From assembly GCA_023333565.1 (NCBI GenBank), contig JAJKFH010001865.1:7998001-8062000 (forward strand): 64,000 bases of DNA, written 5' to 3'. The DNA comes from Puffinus mauretanicus. Its lineage: Eukaryota; Chordata; Aves; Procellariiformes; Procellariidae. Below, piece by piece: positions 47,101 through 60,132 of the stretch; the stretch's first letter is position 1, and every line of letters begins with the position of its first letter. A program made the position numbers and the translations under genes. The notes beneath the pieces were generated by a model that was given only the letters and a program-made list of their open reading frames with translations, was not told where the DNA came from and ran no database searches.

Positions 47101-48338
47101 GCTACAACTTTAACACTTGTGTCTGTATCATCCTAGTCTGTGTGTCTAAGCCAATGAAGCCATGGTTGTTCCAATCAGGAAGTCTTAATTTTATTTTTTA
47201 CCTAAATTAACATTAAGAATCTCAATCTCTCTCTTTCACATACACACTTAACTTCACCTGTAAAGCCCTTTCAGAAATGTTTGAGGGAATCTCCCATCAC
47301 CTGCTTGTATACTTACAGGAAATCTGTAGCAAGTTAATTACCTAGGAGACCCTCTATCACACTACCAAGTCTGGCTGTAACCAGCCAGATATACACATGA
47401 ACACATGAACACACACACATCAACTACAGTGCTCTGGAAAAATCACTTTAACCACTTCATCTTTCAAAATCACTTACTTTCTTCTGGTAAAGGAGACTGT
47501 ACCAATCACTGTTGTAAGCCCATTGACAGAATGCTTAGCTGACACTTACTTAACTGAATAAAAATGTAGAGACCAATAGAAGTTGAAAGTAGAACAATTC
47601 AGAATGTACTTGTCTAAGGTCCTTTTTTCTTAGTCCTCCTAAATCACAGCAGCACAAAGGTTTACATTGGTCCAATTTGTCTATCAAACTATCAGATCTG
47701 TCCGAGACCATTTTAAGCTGTGCACTGTTCTTGTTACTAATACTTCACAGACAGGTGAGGAGTTGCTTGTAAACTGGAAACAGTCATAAACCTTTATATT
47801 AATTTCTTGCAGTCAATTTATTTCAAGTTGCCTATCAGTTCTAGCATAAGGACTCAATTATCTACTAAGCATTTTCCTATTCCTATAGGCATACTGTGCT
47901 CAGGACTTTCTTTGAAGCTTCCCAGATGGATGTTACATGAAAGAAGCAAGCAAGCAGGAAGAAAATATATGGACCAGAGCCTGCCCAACCACGTCTAAAC
48001 AATCATGTTCTGAAAAGAGAAGCAGAAAGCTTAGAGACATATATATTGCTTGTGGCAGTAGTGCTTCATTAGAAATAACCCACAAAAGTGAAACAGGATC
48101 AATAATTTCTTACTGAAAAAGTAGGTCTTAAACATTAACTCTTCAGGCCCCTTAGTGAAAACCTCACCTTTAAAACTTCTACACTCTACATAAATGAAGC
48201 TTGCCTTCTGACAGAAATGTAAAACAAGGCAGGGTTACTTGAAAGTTCAACCCTCTCAGCAGGGTTTGTGTGTTGTATCCTTAGGTCTAACAGGCTGCTC
48301 TTGTCTTCGCACTGACTATGTTTCCTCTTTGTCAGATT
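44131..48338. other. Anonymous AT-rich sequence
   Basis: No gene or repeat family is recognised. A near-perfect 9-10-bp duplication ('gtgaaagta') lies near 44741-44760. Minus-strand frames at 46345-47056 (64-84 codons) have no known domains. Confidence 0.5.
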
Positions 48339-48349
48339 CCCCCCCCCCC
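48339..48349. repeat. Poly-C tract (11 C)
   Basis: Eleven consecutive C between 'gatt' and 'acacc'. Confidence 0.9.
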
Positions 48350-48609
48350 ACACCTTTAACTCAACTCAAGGAAAAGCCCTTCATCTTTCATTTTCTCCAT
48401 CTTTGCATGTGGTATATTTCTTTGTTCATTGTTCTTTCTAGTTTTATATATTTGTCATGGTTTAACGCTAGCCAGCAACTAAACACCACACAGCTGCTCG
48501 CTCGCTCACTCCCCCCCTCCGGTGGTATGGGAGAGAGAATCAGGAGCATAATAATGATAAAACTTGTGGGTTGAGATGAATACAGTTTAAAAATTGAAAT
48601 AAAGTAAAA

Positions 48610-48655
48610 TAGTAGTCGTAATAATAGTAATAGTAATAATAATAATAATAATAAT
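48610..48655. repeat. Expanded AAT/ATT microsatellite inside LTR D
   Basis: Imperfect AAT/AGT units from 48610 end in a pure (AAT)7 run at 48635-48655. LTR C has a shorter ATT run, and LTR B a T-rich tract, at the corresponding place just upstream of the polyadenylation signal. In D the canonical ATTAAA position appears changed to TTTAAA on the minus strand. Confidence 0.85.
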
Positions 48656-48764
48656 GTAGGATATACAAAGCAAGTCATGCACAATGCAATTGCTCACCAC
48701 CCACCAACCGATGCCCAGCCAGTCCCCAAACAGTGATCATTGCTTCCCAGACCAGGCCTCCTAG

Positions 48765-48810
48765 TTTATACACTGAGCATGACGTCATATGATATGGAAT
48801 ACCCCATTGG
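48765..48810 (-). promoter_or_regulatory. LTR D promoter: CCAAT, CRE and TATA boxes (minus strand)
   Basis: On the minus strand, CCAAT (complement ATTGG at 48806-48810), the CRE palindrome TGACGTCA (48780-48787) and TATAAA (complement TTTATA at 48765-48770) keep the same arrangement as in LTR A. Confidence 0.7.
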
Positions 48811-49033
48811 TCAGCTGGGGTCAGCTGTCCTGGCTATGCTCCCATCCAGCTTCTTGTGCACCTGGCAGAGCATGGGAAGCTGAAAAGTCCTTGAGTAGTG
48901 TAAACGCTACTTAGCAACAACTATAACATCAGTGTGTTATCAACATTCTTCTCATACTAAATCCAAAACACAGCACTATACCAGCTACTAGGAAGAAAAT
49001 TAACTCTATCCGAGCTGAAACTAGGACAATATT

Positions 49034-50640
49034 CATCTGCAACCCCTTCAACAAGCTGCATTTTTTAAAGTCCAGAGTAGAATAGATTTGCCTCCAGCCA
49101 CTGAGTTAATTCTGCTAACACAAGCATAAATCCTTCTTTAAAGATGTCCTGCACCTGCAATGAACACAGCACTAGCTTGAAATTACAAAAGTCCAAGAAG
49201 GTTCAATATAGGACTTAAGAGAAAGAGTACCACTGCCCTACGGCATTTATCGCATTTGTTCAGTACCCTTCTCTCCATCCACAGCTCTGCCACAACCATT
49301 TGCAAATAGCTTTACAACTACATCTATTTGAAATCTTTATCTTCTGTTTTTCTTTTTTCACCTGGCTTTTTCCTTTTCTTTTTGTGAGCTGCACCAAGTA
49401 GTCATAATTTTAAGAAAATCTTGAATTTATAGACCAAACGGAACATTTCTCCGTCAGTGTCTTCGAAAACGACCAACCATCTGCCCGTTTCCATTCTTCA
49501 TATGGGGTTAAATTAATGGGGTAAACTAATTTCAGCCTTTTAAAATAACAGTCAGGTCCAGAGCATTCACCTTGTGTTGCTTACCAAGTATTTTAACATA
49601 CCATGCTGTAAATAAAATATTGGTTTCCATATAAATTGACTGTGGTCTTTAAAAAGATGTCATTATCTCCCTGTTTTGACTCGATTAATTCTTCTCAATA
49701 AATCTAATATTTTAAAATGTCAGGCACATTTTGGCAGTGATGTCTTGAAAAGGATTATTACTGCATAGAGTTTAATTTCAATGAGGACATTACATTAGAG
49801 AGAGAGAGAGAGAAAGAAAGGAGAAGGGGCTTGGTGAAGAAGGACATGAAAGAATCTATTATCCAAAAGACATAATAAGGGTGGATTGAACTCACATACT
49901 AGCCATATAAATTTCAAAGCAGAAAATATGATTTCCAGTGATACATATTTTATAAGTCTCTTCTTAGCTAAGCTGAATTTTCAGCCAAAAAAACCCCAAA
50001 ATCAAAATGCAAAACAAAATTAAATGAGAGACAAGGAAATAAACCAAATAGAATGTCAACTCTTCTCCTGAGCAGCTACTGAAACAGAGGTTTTAAGCTT
50101 TTCATATTGAACGTCAGGACAAAAATCAAGTGGATTAACATATATTAAAATTTAAAGTAATTTTAAACTGAGAAATTATACAAGACACACATACTCTGAA
50201 ATATCAAAATACATCTTCCGCACATCTTATGCAACCCTGAATTGCTGGGGTACAACAATATTGATTAGTTGTACTCCATCTACAACTGCTATTGAAACAA
50301 TTGCAAGAGAAACTGTAGACAACAAAAATACTTAGAGAATCATCAGTAATGGTACACTTCGTCTTTGGAACCGCATCTTTAACATCAATTAACAGGCAGA
50401 TAAGTAAGAAGTGAGAACACAACTGGATTTCAACAGCCCTGAATCACTTTTTTCCCTTTTAGGTTGTCCTACCTGTACATCACTGAGGAAGGAAAGAAAA
50501 GGAAGCACCGTATAAGCTGTGCTGAAAAAGTGTTCTGGAATTTTTTTTTTTTTTTTCTCCTTTAAGTACTTAGATACCTTGTTGGAATCGCCTTTTTGGT
50601 TGGTTGGGTGGGTGGGTGCGTTGCCAACCCTGTTTTGTGT
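49034..50640. other. Anonymous AT-rich sequence
   Basis: The only identifiable items are an AG microsatellite (49797-49820) and a T-run near 50542-50558. Confidence 0.5.
49797..49820. repeat. (AG)8 microsatellite with a decaying AAAG tail
   Basis: Eight pure AG units (49797-49812) followed by 'aaagaaag'. Confidence 0.9.
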
Positions 50641-51430
50641 CAGTTTATTTGGGCATGTGCAAAGAGACTGCACCAGCAGTGCATACACAGTTTAAAGTAT
50701 AAAGCAGTTATTTATTGATGAGCACACACACAAGAGTAAGTTTAAGAGTCGCTAGGCTACTCACTACCCTGATAAAAGACTCAAAGGGTTTTTGCTGGCC
50801 AGGCAGACCCAAGCCCAGAGGAGAGGGCTCAGCCTCTGGAGCTCCCTGAAGCAGATTCCCTGTGCGGCCAAGCTGCCACCCTCTACCACCTCTGCTGGCA
50901 CCAAGGACCTGACTGGCTCACAGCTACATCTGCTGACCTCCAACCAGCCTCTCCATTTTCTTTATTTTAGTTTTTTTATACTTTTCCATGTCACCTCTTT
51001 TCCTCTCAATTATTTGAGGTACTAATAATCCTTGTCTCTACAGTTCTGCCTCTGCCTGTAATTTTACCCTTTTTTATTATTATTTTTTCTTACAGGTTTT
51101 CTCACAGCTCTTTCTCATAACTTCACAATTTTCTCAATTTTCTCAGGCATCAGAGCCCAGGTTATATAGCTGGGCTGTGTTGGAGCAAGACCTTGGATCT
51201 CTGGAAGAGACACAGCTGAACTGGGTAGTTCAGGAAGAAGTTACAGGGCAGATGCAGGCAGAGGGGGTTACAGTGTACAGAGAAATCAATACTAAGGAGT
51301 AAAATTCTCATTTTGACACAAGTGTCTAGATCCAGCCTAAGCCAGAAATACCTCGAGTGTTGCATTTGGGGGTGAGGGAGGCGGGGAACCACAACAACAA
51401 TAAACCCCCAACAGTTAAAGTATCTAAACA
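50641..51430 (-). other. GC-richer block with LTR-like signals on the minus strand
   Basis: Read on the minus strand, a TATATA box (51163-51168) lies upstream of AATAAA signals (complement TTTATT at 50711-50716 and 50644-50649). The patch at 50780-50950 is markedly GC-richer than its flanks. The arrangement could be an old minus-strand LTR, but the TATA-to-AATAAA distance (about 450 bp) is long and no LTR ends or target duplication were found. The 77-codon frame at 50792-51025 has no known domain. Confidence 0.2.
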
Positions 51431-54400
51431 TGGCCTAGGCTCATATGTATTGCAACGCTTGATCTTCAACTTCAGCATTTATTAAGTTATGGAACTTGCT
51501 TGCAAAAACAATGTGCCACAAAGGACTGATCCTCTCCTCACCACCAGCACTGGAAGACTTTTGCCCTTCAGCAATTTCAGTAAAATATCAGAGCTTATAA
51601 TGTTGTTTGTCACCTTGCCCTGATTGCTTACTGCTGAAAAAGTCATCTCAGAAAAAATTTCTAGCAGTTAACTTACTAAACCCAGATGTTAGTGAAAGAG
51701 TTAAACATAAGGACTTTAGAAGAGCATTTTTTGCCCTTCCTTATGACCCCATCCTCTGTTGAAAATTGGTTAAATCTTTACAGCATCTGGTTGCATTTGT
51801 ATGAAATCATATTTCTCTTCTTTTGTGATTTAATCTTTATCTTCAGTATTCCATTGCCCTTCTGCCCCATAAACCCATTTACCATTGCACAACAAAGCTC
51901 TTGGTGTACCCTCATATGCTGTGCCATAAATCCCGTTTCTTGACACGTACACAGGATACTTTGGTTCCTTTTATTGAGACAGAACAAGTCTAATTCTGTG
52001 CATTAATATACCCTTATATTTGGGAAGTTATTGTTTAAGTATTTCATGTAGAAGTACCTCATGTCTTTATTTCCTGGAAGTCTGAATGATCTGAAGACTG
52101 AAATGCACAAAACAAGTCCGAAGTTGGAAAAAAATACAATACCATCTGAATAAATACAAAATTATATTTTCTTCTTGAACTAGCATATCTCAGTTTGTCA
52201 TTAGCGTGTTGGAATTTTTTCAGAAAGCAGGAATAACTTTTTGCATCATGAGAACAACTAAGTTTCTTAATTGCACGTACAGATACTCTGATACAAAGTC
52301 CAACCAGTTTACCCACTTAAAAATACAAAACTTGAGATGTGTAATCTCTTCAAAGGCAGCCAAACTGAAATCCAAGTACATACGTATTTCTGGCAGTCCT
52401 AAGAAATTACGAAGAAAAGACCGTGTCTGAGATCTCAAACTGCCATGTTTCCTCATCCCAACACCCACAAGGATACTGAAATGTGCTTTTTCCCCTGAAA
52501 AGCCATCCCTTTAAATGCTGTGGACAGGTAACAGATTAGCCTACAAGGCTCTCTTTTCCCATTATGTATCTGGCTTTCAAAAGAAGAGTGATCAGCTGAA
52601 ATAAACTTTATAATAAATGATGCTTTCTTCAACTCAGCCCCAGGTATTTATGCAGTCTAAAATATCAAGATACATCTCAAGATTGTTCCAGAATCAATAA
52701 CGAATTAAGAAAGGATGTAAATATAACAAGAGTCAAAAAATTTCTGCTTTCTGACCAGAAATGAATACCTTCCCTTTATTTTCAACTTGAACTTCAGAGC
52801 TTAAAAGCCTTTAGCAAGGAGAAGTATTTTTTCTACAAGACTAATTGACAGATACAAGTGACATTGCCAAAGTGACAGAAACACTTCAGAGATTCAGAAT
52901 AGCAACGTAGCTTTTTGAAAGGTACCTTGTCTGTGCACTTTAATGCATAACCAGTGAGATTGCTGTTTTTATGTTCAACACGTGCTCACGAGTTTTACTA
53001 AATCTCAACAGTTATTTATTTATTTTAACCTCTGTCATATTACTTGTTCAATAGCATGAGGGATTTCATTTTTTATGATACCAGCAGCCCTTTCAGAACA
53101 AACATTTAAAAAATATATGTAATTATTACCCAAAATGTCTGTGATTTTGTTCTGATTCTCTTTCTGACCACTGCATGAGTGAATTAAAATTATATATCAC
53201 ATTTATACTTGCAAACCTACAATTAGTATTTCAATTTTTAAGATAGTCTAGAGAGATTTTTCAGAACTTGGATTTGTTATCATAGCTACAGAAAGATGGA
53301 AATTTCTAGCTCCTCTAACCATTACAAAGATTCCCAAATGACATGTCAAAGTAAACTTCGAATTCATTTTGGGGTCATAGTTTCTCAGACAGTAGGGGCT
53401 ATCTGGATCTTACTTCAGTATGGTTTATGAACACAAAGGAGGAGAGAGTAATGGTCTCATTTTAAGTTGCCCTTGAAGTTCAAAAACACTGAAGTTTAAC
53501 TTAATGTTGTGTAAGTTACCACCTAAAACGTCCCAAGCAGCAAAACCTGCCAATTAACCTCACCGGCAGCACTTCAGTGCTCCCCTTGCTATTGCTATTA
53601 TCCCACACGTTTTGACAAGGGAAAGTCAGGCTTTGCATCCTATAGTAAGACAGAATAAAAGTATTTTAAAACTGGGCTTTTTAGGTCATTTCTTTTGTAT
53701 GAGGGTCAGCAGCACTACAGCACTATTGGCAAGTAATATTTGCTTAGCTGTTCTTTCATCAAGAAAGCTCTTTGATAGCAAGACTTCAGTTGCTGAAAAG
53801 GATAACAATGATTTCTAAATGACAAGAATATGAAAACAACTGCAAGACAAGTTTTCACAATTACACATTTTACAGATGCAGGTGATAACTTTCAAGTTTG
53901 AGACCATAATACCATGAAAAGCGCTTGGGCTAAGAGATCTTGCTCATACCACAAAGGATTTGAAATTTCCCTAAGAAAGAAGTGATGGCTACCAAAATGT
54001 TTTTTTTGACAAACTCTTACAGTTCTTAACCCAACATCACTAGCAGATGATCCAATTGAACAGAAAACAATTCACCTGTGTTACTGCAAGCAGATTCTGC
54101 TATCTCATTACACATTTAACCCCACACAGGGTTAAAACAAAAAGTTTGCATCTTATAACTCAGTCACTTTTACAGGAGATTTGTGAAGAAAATTCATTCC
54201 TATCTTTTAGCCTAGTGCGGTAATTCACAAGCATTGCCAAAGACAGGAAAAGCTATTAAGACATAGTTTTGGGGTTGGTTTTTTTTAAACATAACTTTTT
54301 CAAAGTTCTGTTGGGGTTTTTTTCCCCCTGTTAAACTCTAACTTTTCCCAAACTCACTGTTTCCTATTTGGAGAAAGTAGCAGAAGCCAGAAAAGAATCA

Positions 54401-54909
54401 TTGTTCCCCATTAACAGGCCTATCTTGATAAACACTGATCACTCCACTTCTATAGATTACCAAGGCTCAGACAGCTGGAAATATCAATGAGCATTGAGAA
54501 CACACAGCTAGACCAATGAAAGGAATTTGAATTTGTGGAGGTGAGTATCACCTATGCTCATCTCCTACCTAGGCTCTGGGGAAGACTTAGGTGGCTCCAA
54601 AACAGGATCAGCAACAGCCAATGTGTAATCAGGACACTGCCTATGGCAGCGAAAAATAAATCAAGGAAAATAAAACCTAATTCCATCAAGGCCAGGTTCA
54701 CAAAGAAATGCAGAAATTTAAACATGATTTCAATATATTTAATCTCAAGACAAGCTAAATAATCAGTAGAATCTGAGCTCCACTACCAGGACGGGGAGAG
54801 ATGCAGAGAATTTCAGGTTCAGAAAGCCCTTAACTTTCTGACAGAGTCAGGTGCTTAAACTACTTTCTACCTAAAAAAGAAAAGAATGTCACTCTTCCTT
54901 TAAAATATC
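51431..54909. other. Anonymous AT-rich sequence
   Basis: No recognised feature. The segment at 54780-54870 may be the far part of the SINE fragment that follows, but it is too diverged to call. Confidence 0.5.
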
Positions 54910-54970
54910 TAATAACTCAGTAGGAAGAGGACTCATACCAAACTTGAGACACCAAGATTCAGTTTCCTCA
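54910..54970 (+). repeat. tRNA-derived (MIR-like) SINE fragment
   Basis: A 'taactcagtaggaagagg' block (54913-54930) followed by 'gagacaccaagattcagtt' (54946-54964) resembles the A-box to B-box region of MIR-like amniote SINEs. The copy is short and diverged. Confidence 0.45.
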
Positions 54971-57900
54971 AGTTTTCAGTCTTCTCCCATCAGTCTAAGG
55001 AATACATCACTATAGACTTAAACTTTTTAGATGATTATCCAAAAAAGAAATGCAGAGTTCATAAGCCATTCGAAGTGGCTGTGGTCATCTAGACTTTGTC
55101 ATTGTCTTTACCTTATCTGTAAGTATGCTGGGGTACGCATCCTGCACTGCTTTTGTGTGTTAAATTGAAGAGGTAATGGCCAACATAGAGGTAGAGATCA
55201 AAACAGATGCACAGAAAATGGCTCAGTGTCGATATAGATTCATGCGTGATGGTTGTGCTGTTTTAACTTATCTAAAGACACCACTTCCTTCTCAAAGACA
55301 TTTTTGTACTGAGATTAAATTGTTGACATACCAGACTTTCACAGCAGTTACTTACTGGGCAGCAGGATTTTAAAGATTTTCTCTGTTTTCTGCTGATAAC
55401 ATACTGAAAACAAATTCACTTTCCTTTTTAATTTTACAGTCACTCAGACTTAAACAATTACTCCTTTGTTTCTGGGATGGCATTGACATGCTTCATTTTT
55501 ACATGACTTCCAATTTGTTTTTATGACAAAGCCCTTAATACTGTTAATTTTCCCTCATTTTGTAAAAGCCCATGCTATTCAGATTGTTCCAGTTCTGAAA
55601 CTTTCAGTACAGCATTTTAATGTCATTTTCATAATTTTATGAGTGTCATAACTGGCAGCAAATCACACAAATGACATGGAAAACTGAGGAATTCTTGTCT
55701 ATCTTTCAGCTTAGTTTTAACCATCTCACCAGAAGCTACAGGAAATAAATTTTCCATTGCAAATAGACCTACCTCTTACTTTAGTTCTTAAACCTGCATC
55801 TCATATTTTATCTTGCCAGAAACAAAATGCCAATAATTCAGAGGGGAGCTCTCTTAATAGCGAACACATTCCATATCTCTACTTTTCATTTAAAAAACCC
55901 AACCAAACAAACAACAACTTAAATTAAAGTGCACCCTGTAAATGCAGAATCTCAAGATGAGAATAAGTTCAGCTGCACCACTACAGTCAATAGGCTTTGG
56001 AATTTAATCAATGATGTCTTCCATGAGTGGCAAAGTGAATAATTGCAGGTGCCCTACTGTAGTCAAAAACATCATTTGCAGATTCATTTGAGCCTTCTCT
56101 GGAATAACACAGCAAGTAAATCTCCATCAAGTCACCCAGCAATGCTTTCCCAGGTTTTTTAGCCCTTGCAGCCCCAGGTGAAAGAATTAATTTAACAACA
56201 AAACACTCCATCTGACTGGGAAATCATTGCCTCATTGATTTTTTATCACTTCATAATATCACACCAATATTTCTTAAAGAAAATTTACTAAGCCTTGGAA
56301 TGGCAAAGTGCACTGGGCTCAGCCAGGTGTGCAATTCTATTGACATCTTGTGTGTTTGAGGTTCAGATTAGAAAGACTTATTTTTCTAAATAAGATAACC
56401 TCTCACAGAAAATAATCATGATCTCATTTTGCTAGTCTCACATCTTACATGTGTCATTTTAGTTTGTGATCCCTATATCCTTAATACTTTAATCACTGCC
56501 CAGCAAAATTTCCATTGATAACAGGTTTCCTAGGCTTTTCAAAGTAGCAGCTTAAACAAGTATGGAAAACAAATGTCAACTTTACTTTGAAAAGTGAACC
56601 ACCACATCCTCTTGCAGCTTCACCTTTCCCCTCTTTGGGCAGTCCAGCTCAGGGCTCATTCATGCAGTATCCCGCCTCTATGGGACTTTGTTTTGAAAAG
56701 GCACAAAACATTTCCTGTAGTTTTGCCCACCAGATCTCCTAATGGAAATCTTGACTAGGAAGCCACTCAGCAACCAGCACAGAGCAGAGGAAGAAGTCAA
56801 GATAAATAGGATCTAAATCTGTCATAACCAACTTCAAGAGGGCCAAATCTCTTGCTCTTTAGTTATCAGCAAAGAAACGACACCTTATCTCCCATTTATT
56901 AAATTATTAGAAGGCATTCAGCCGCAGCTGCTTAACAGACTACTTCCAAGCACAGCTGTAATTTGTTACTGCCCTATGCTGTCAAAGAAACTATCAAAAG
57001 TCTGCTTTCCAAGCAGCCTGAGAGACTCTCATTCATCTCAGCTCCTTTAACAGATTCATTAAGAGCTCATTACTTTTATTACTTTGTTCTTAGTTAACAG
57101 GGTCTGTGCTATTGAAACAAGTTATTGTGGGAAGTTTGAATTCTACAGCTGAATCATCTCACTGCTGGAAAACATTACATTCTGAGTAATTAATTGCCTC
57201 CAGTTCTGCTATTAGGAATTTATTTCTTTGAGTGTAAACCTCTGATAAAGAAAAGAAATCCAAAAGAAAGTACCACATGAATAAAGTGTCATGAAAATGT
57301 ACTACAGAAGGTCCCCAAAATGTCCTTACTTAGCCATTCAGAAATACTAATAAAAATCCACAGTGAATTTCAAAACTGTTTCAGTTACTCATAAATATAC
57401 ACACATGTATGTATATGTCTGTCTCTCTATCCAAAGTTATTAACAGTCCTGGTCTAGAACCTGCATGTCAGCTAACAAGGTTGAAGCATTTGTACACAAC
57501 TAAATTAATTTAAAATACACAAACACATAAAATAGTAAGGAAGATGCATCTTTGAGAAAGCAGAGGGAAGATTTTCATTAAATAATAAAATTTTTATTAA
57601 AGTTTAAAACTTTACTGTATCAATTTAAGGAATGCACTCTGACAGCAATTATTAATTTTTAGAGAGCTCCCAGTAAGCCAAACAAATTACATTTTGGACA
57701 CTTACCAGAACAGTTTCTACAAAAGATTATTGTCCCTTTAGAATAACCCATTCATAATTGTCATTATCATCCCACTAATACAAAATTGCCAGTCTCTTGA
57801 CCATTCTCCTCTTAAGTCTCCAAGGTTTTCCCGAAAATTCAACATTATAATCCATTTACTTGAAACAGATTTTTCTGTTTAAGGTCTGTCCAAAAGCTTG

Positions 57901-60039
57901 TGAAAATAAGATCGGAAAAATAAGTGCTATCTAAACTCTCTAATAAAATCATACTTCCATTTGTTCTCATGATAGCCTACAGAAGCACTGTATTAAAATT
58001 TAACCTATCAAGTTTCCAGTAAGGTTTACCAAAGTAAACAGACGTTATCTTCATGTGCTAACTGCAAACCACTCTTCCCTTCTTGTAAAATTAATGAGAG
58101 CAAGGCTCAGTGGCTCTCCTCTCTCCCCTCGCCTTGACAGAAAGCAATTTTCTTCATGTTTCTGGATCTGATAAGCATCTAATAATGAAAACACTCATTT
58201 GTTTTGAGCTGCTTTTTAGCTGGGCAGGAATACACACAACCAGCCCAATTAGAATAAAAAAGCCTGTGTTAAAATCTCAATATGAGTGCAACATTAATAA
58301 TAAGCACATTCTCACAAACCATAGAGTAGCAGTTCCCATGGCAACCATAAGTCACTGCACATCTATTAAAGTAGGGCCTTTCTTCGCATAAGTGCCAAAA
58401 GCGCAGATAACATGCCAACAATTTGTATGGTATGTATTTACATGGATGTATATGCATCCACTATTGCATTAGTATGAATCTCACTAACTACAATTAATGC
58501 CACAGTTGTTCTCTCCCCCACAATCACTGAATAAAGCCACTATGGAAAATTGTTTATCATGTTATACACCATTTCTCAACTATTTTGACACGCCTGTCAT
58601 GACTGTGTGACCTTCAAACTGCAGACACTCTTTAAACATCCCCTGATGCCAGTTAAATGGGTCAGAGTCAAGATTTCAGAGTAGCTGCTAATACTGCATG
58701 CCCTGTCCTCTTTGCAAGAACAGCTTCATGGTTCATACTCCACTAATATTGTTTTTGGTTCCTAAGAACCTTCCTGCTTTCTCCTGTCAACTTATTTTCC
58801 CTTTGACACAACAGTACTTCAATTAGTATTTAATTGAAAAACATAAGTCTCCTAAGTCTCTCACCATCACTCTGATAGCTCAGACCTCACTCTTGGAGCA
58901 AGAACTCTTCAGTTTTGCTACTCTACCCTCATTTCACGGCTAGATTTTTGCTTTCTCTATTGCTGTTGCCCCCCCAATGCCCTTTCTAGTCTGCTACAGA
59001 AAGCACAAGATATATTCATGTTACTGTCTGAAATATACTTTGTGATCTCCATCATGCAGCCGAAAATGCTGGAAAAAGCTTCAGGAGTTAATGACACACT
59101 TGCATCTGGGTCCGGTTCAAAACCCAAAGCGTAGGCCTGAACAAGCTGTCTCAAATGGTTTCCCACTCCTGACTAAATACCTCCTCTGGCAGCCTCTTAA
59201 TTCATCCAAGACAGAAGTCTGTCTATGAGATTATCTAGATTAGGTATATGATACTTTATTATAATCTCAGTGCTCTCATCCCAGTTTGCATCTTTTATAA
59301 ATACCGATGCTCCAGGGAAACCTTAGTTATATACTGCATGAGCAAATTTTGAGAGGTTTTAGTATGCAGTTATGTTTCAGTGCTTTTCCAAACAAAGTCT
59401 ATATGAAAAGATGGACCTTACCTAACTTTGTAATCTTGCAACCCCTTTCTAGAAGTAAGAAGTAAAACAAAGAACACTATTCTTTAGGACATCTGGAAAG
59501 TCTTACTATGAGATTCATTTAAAGCACTAACAGCAATGATGCACGTACCAGAAAAATCACCCTTTTAAGTCTGTTCCCAAATAAAAAGTCTAAGAAACAA
59601 ACAAACCCCTTCCATTCAGTCACATACAGACCAAATGTGACTCACTAGACATTTTGAAGTGCCAAAAGACTCAAGTATATAGTTCTAATGTTGAAAACAT
59701 GCTGGGATGTACACTGTAAGTCTGACCCTGAAGTCAATTATCTGCATTGCAGATATGAGTAAAGTCATGCTTTTCAGAAATGTGTGGTATACGTATTTCA
59801 CCAGCTATGTCTTAAACTAAGAGCAAATAACTTGATGATGCCCAGCTGAAACACAGTCCACTGAAATTTCTTTAAACTAGTAAAACACAGTTAATTTCAA
59901 GATAGTCATATGAAAAAAGCTCTTCAAAACAACTTTCATTCCTAACTTGAAGTTTATCACAACAGAAATTCAATATTTAATATAAATAATCCAGAAACTC
60001 TAACCAGCTGGAAACAGTTGAAACTTAATAGACAGGCCC
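54971..60039. other. Anonymous AT-rich sequence
   Basis: Five kilobases with no gene, RNA or repeat family that I can support. Short frames are incidental. Confidence 0.5.
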
Positions 60040-60132
60040 TATGGTACAGTAATAGGACACTAAAAGGGAAGTAACAAGATTTGCCTTCTGCATTTCGCTT
60101 CTCTGAGTCTTATTTTTCCTAAAAGTGAAAGG
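60040..60132 (+). repeat. Possible MIR-like SINE fragment with deleted core
   Basis: Two blocks are suggestive: 'gtacagtaataggacac' followed by 'gggaagtaacaag' (60045-60078), similar to the tRNA-related part, and 'cttctctgagtcttatttttcct' in split form (60098-60120) followed by a G/A-rich end, similar to the segment after the core. The conserved core between them is missing. This is the weakest of the SINE calls. Confidence 0.3.

Larger units (their letters stand above)
48453..49028 (-). mobile_element. Solo LTR D of the ERV family, minus strand, with exact target duplication
   Basis: This LTR is 576 bp in reverse orientation. On the plus strand it begins TGTCATGG and ends GGACA, the complement of the family's ends. 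An exact 5-bp duplication ATATT flanks it (48448-48452 and 49029-49033). The upstream (U3) part matches LTR A, including the block at about 48843-48910 that B and C lack. The part after the TATA box carries the 'gagcaattgcat' block (complement at 48683-48697) shared with B and C but not A. D therefore combines features of both groups. No internal viral gene is adjacent. Confidence 0.95.

Noticed and set aside
48239..48684. Open frames of 98-111 codons on both strands around 48.2-48.7 kb
   Set aside because: They overlap the non-coding end of LTR D and its AAT microsatellite.
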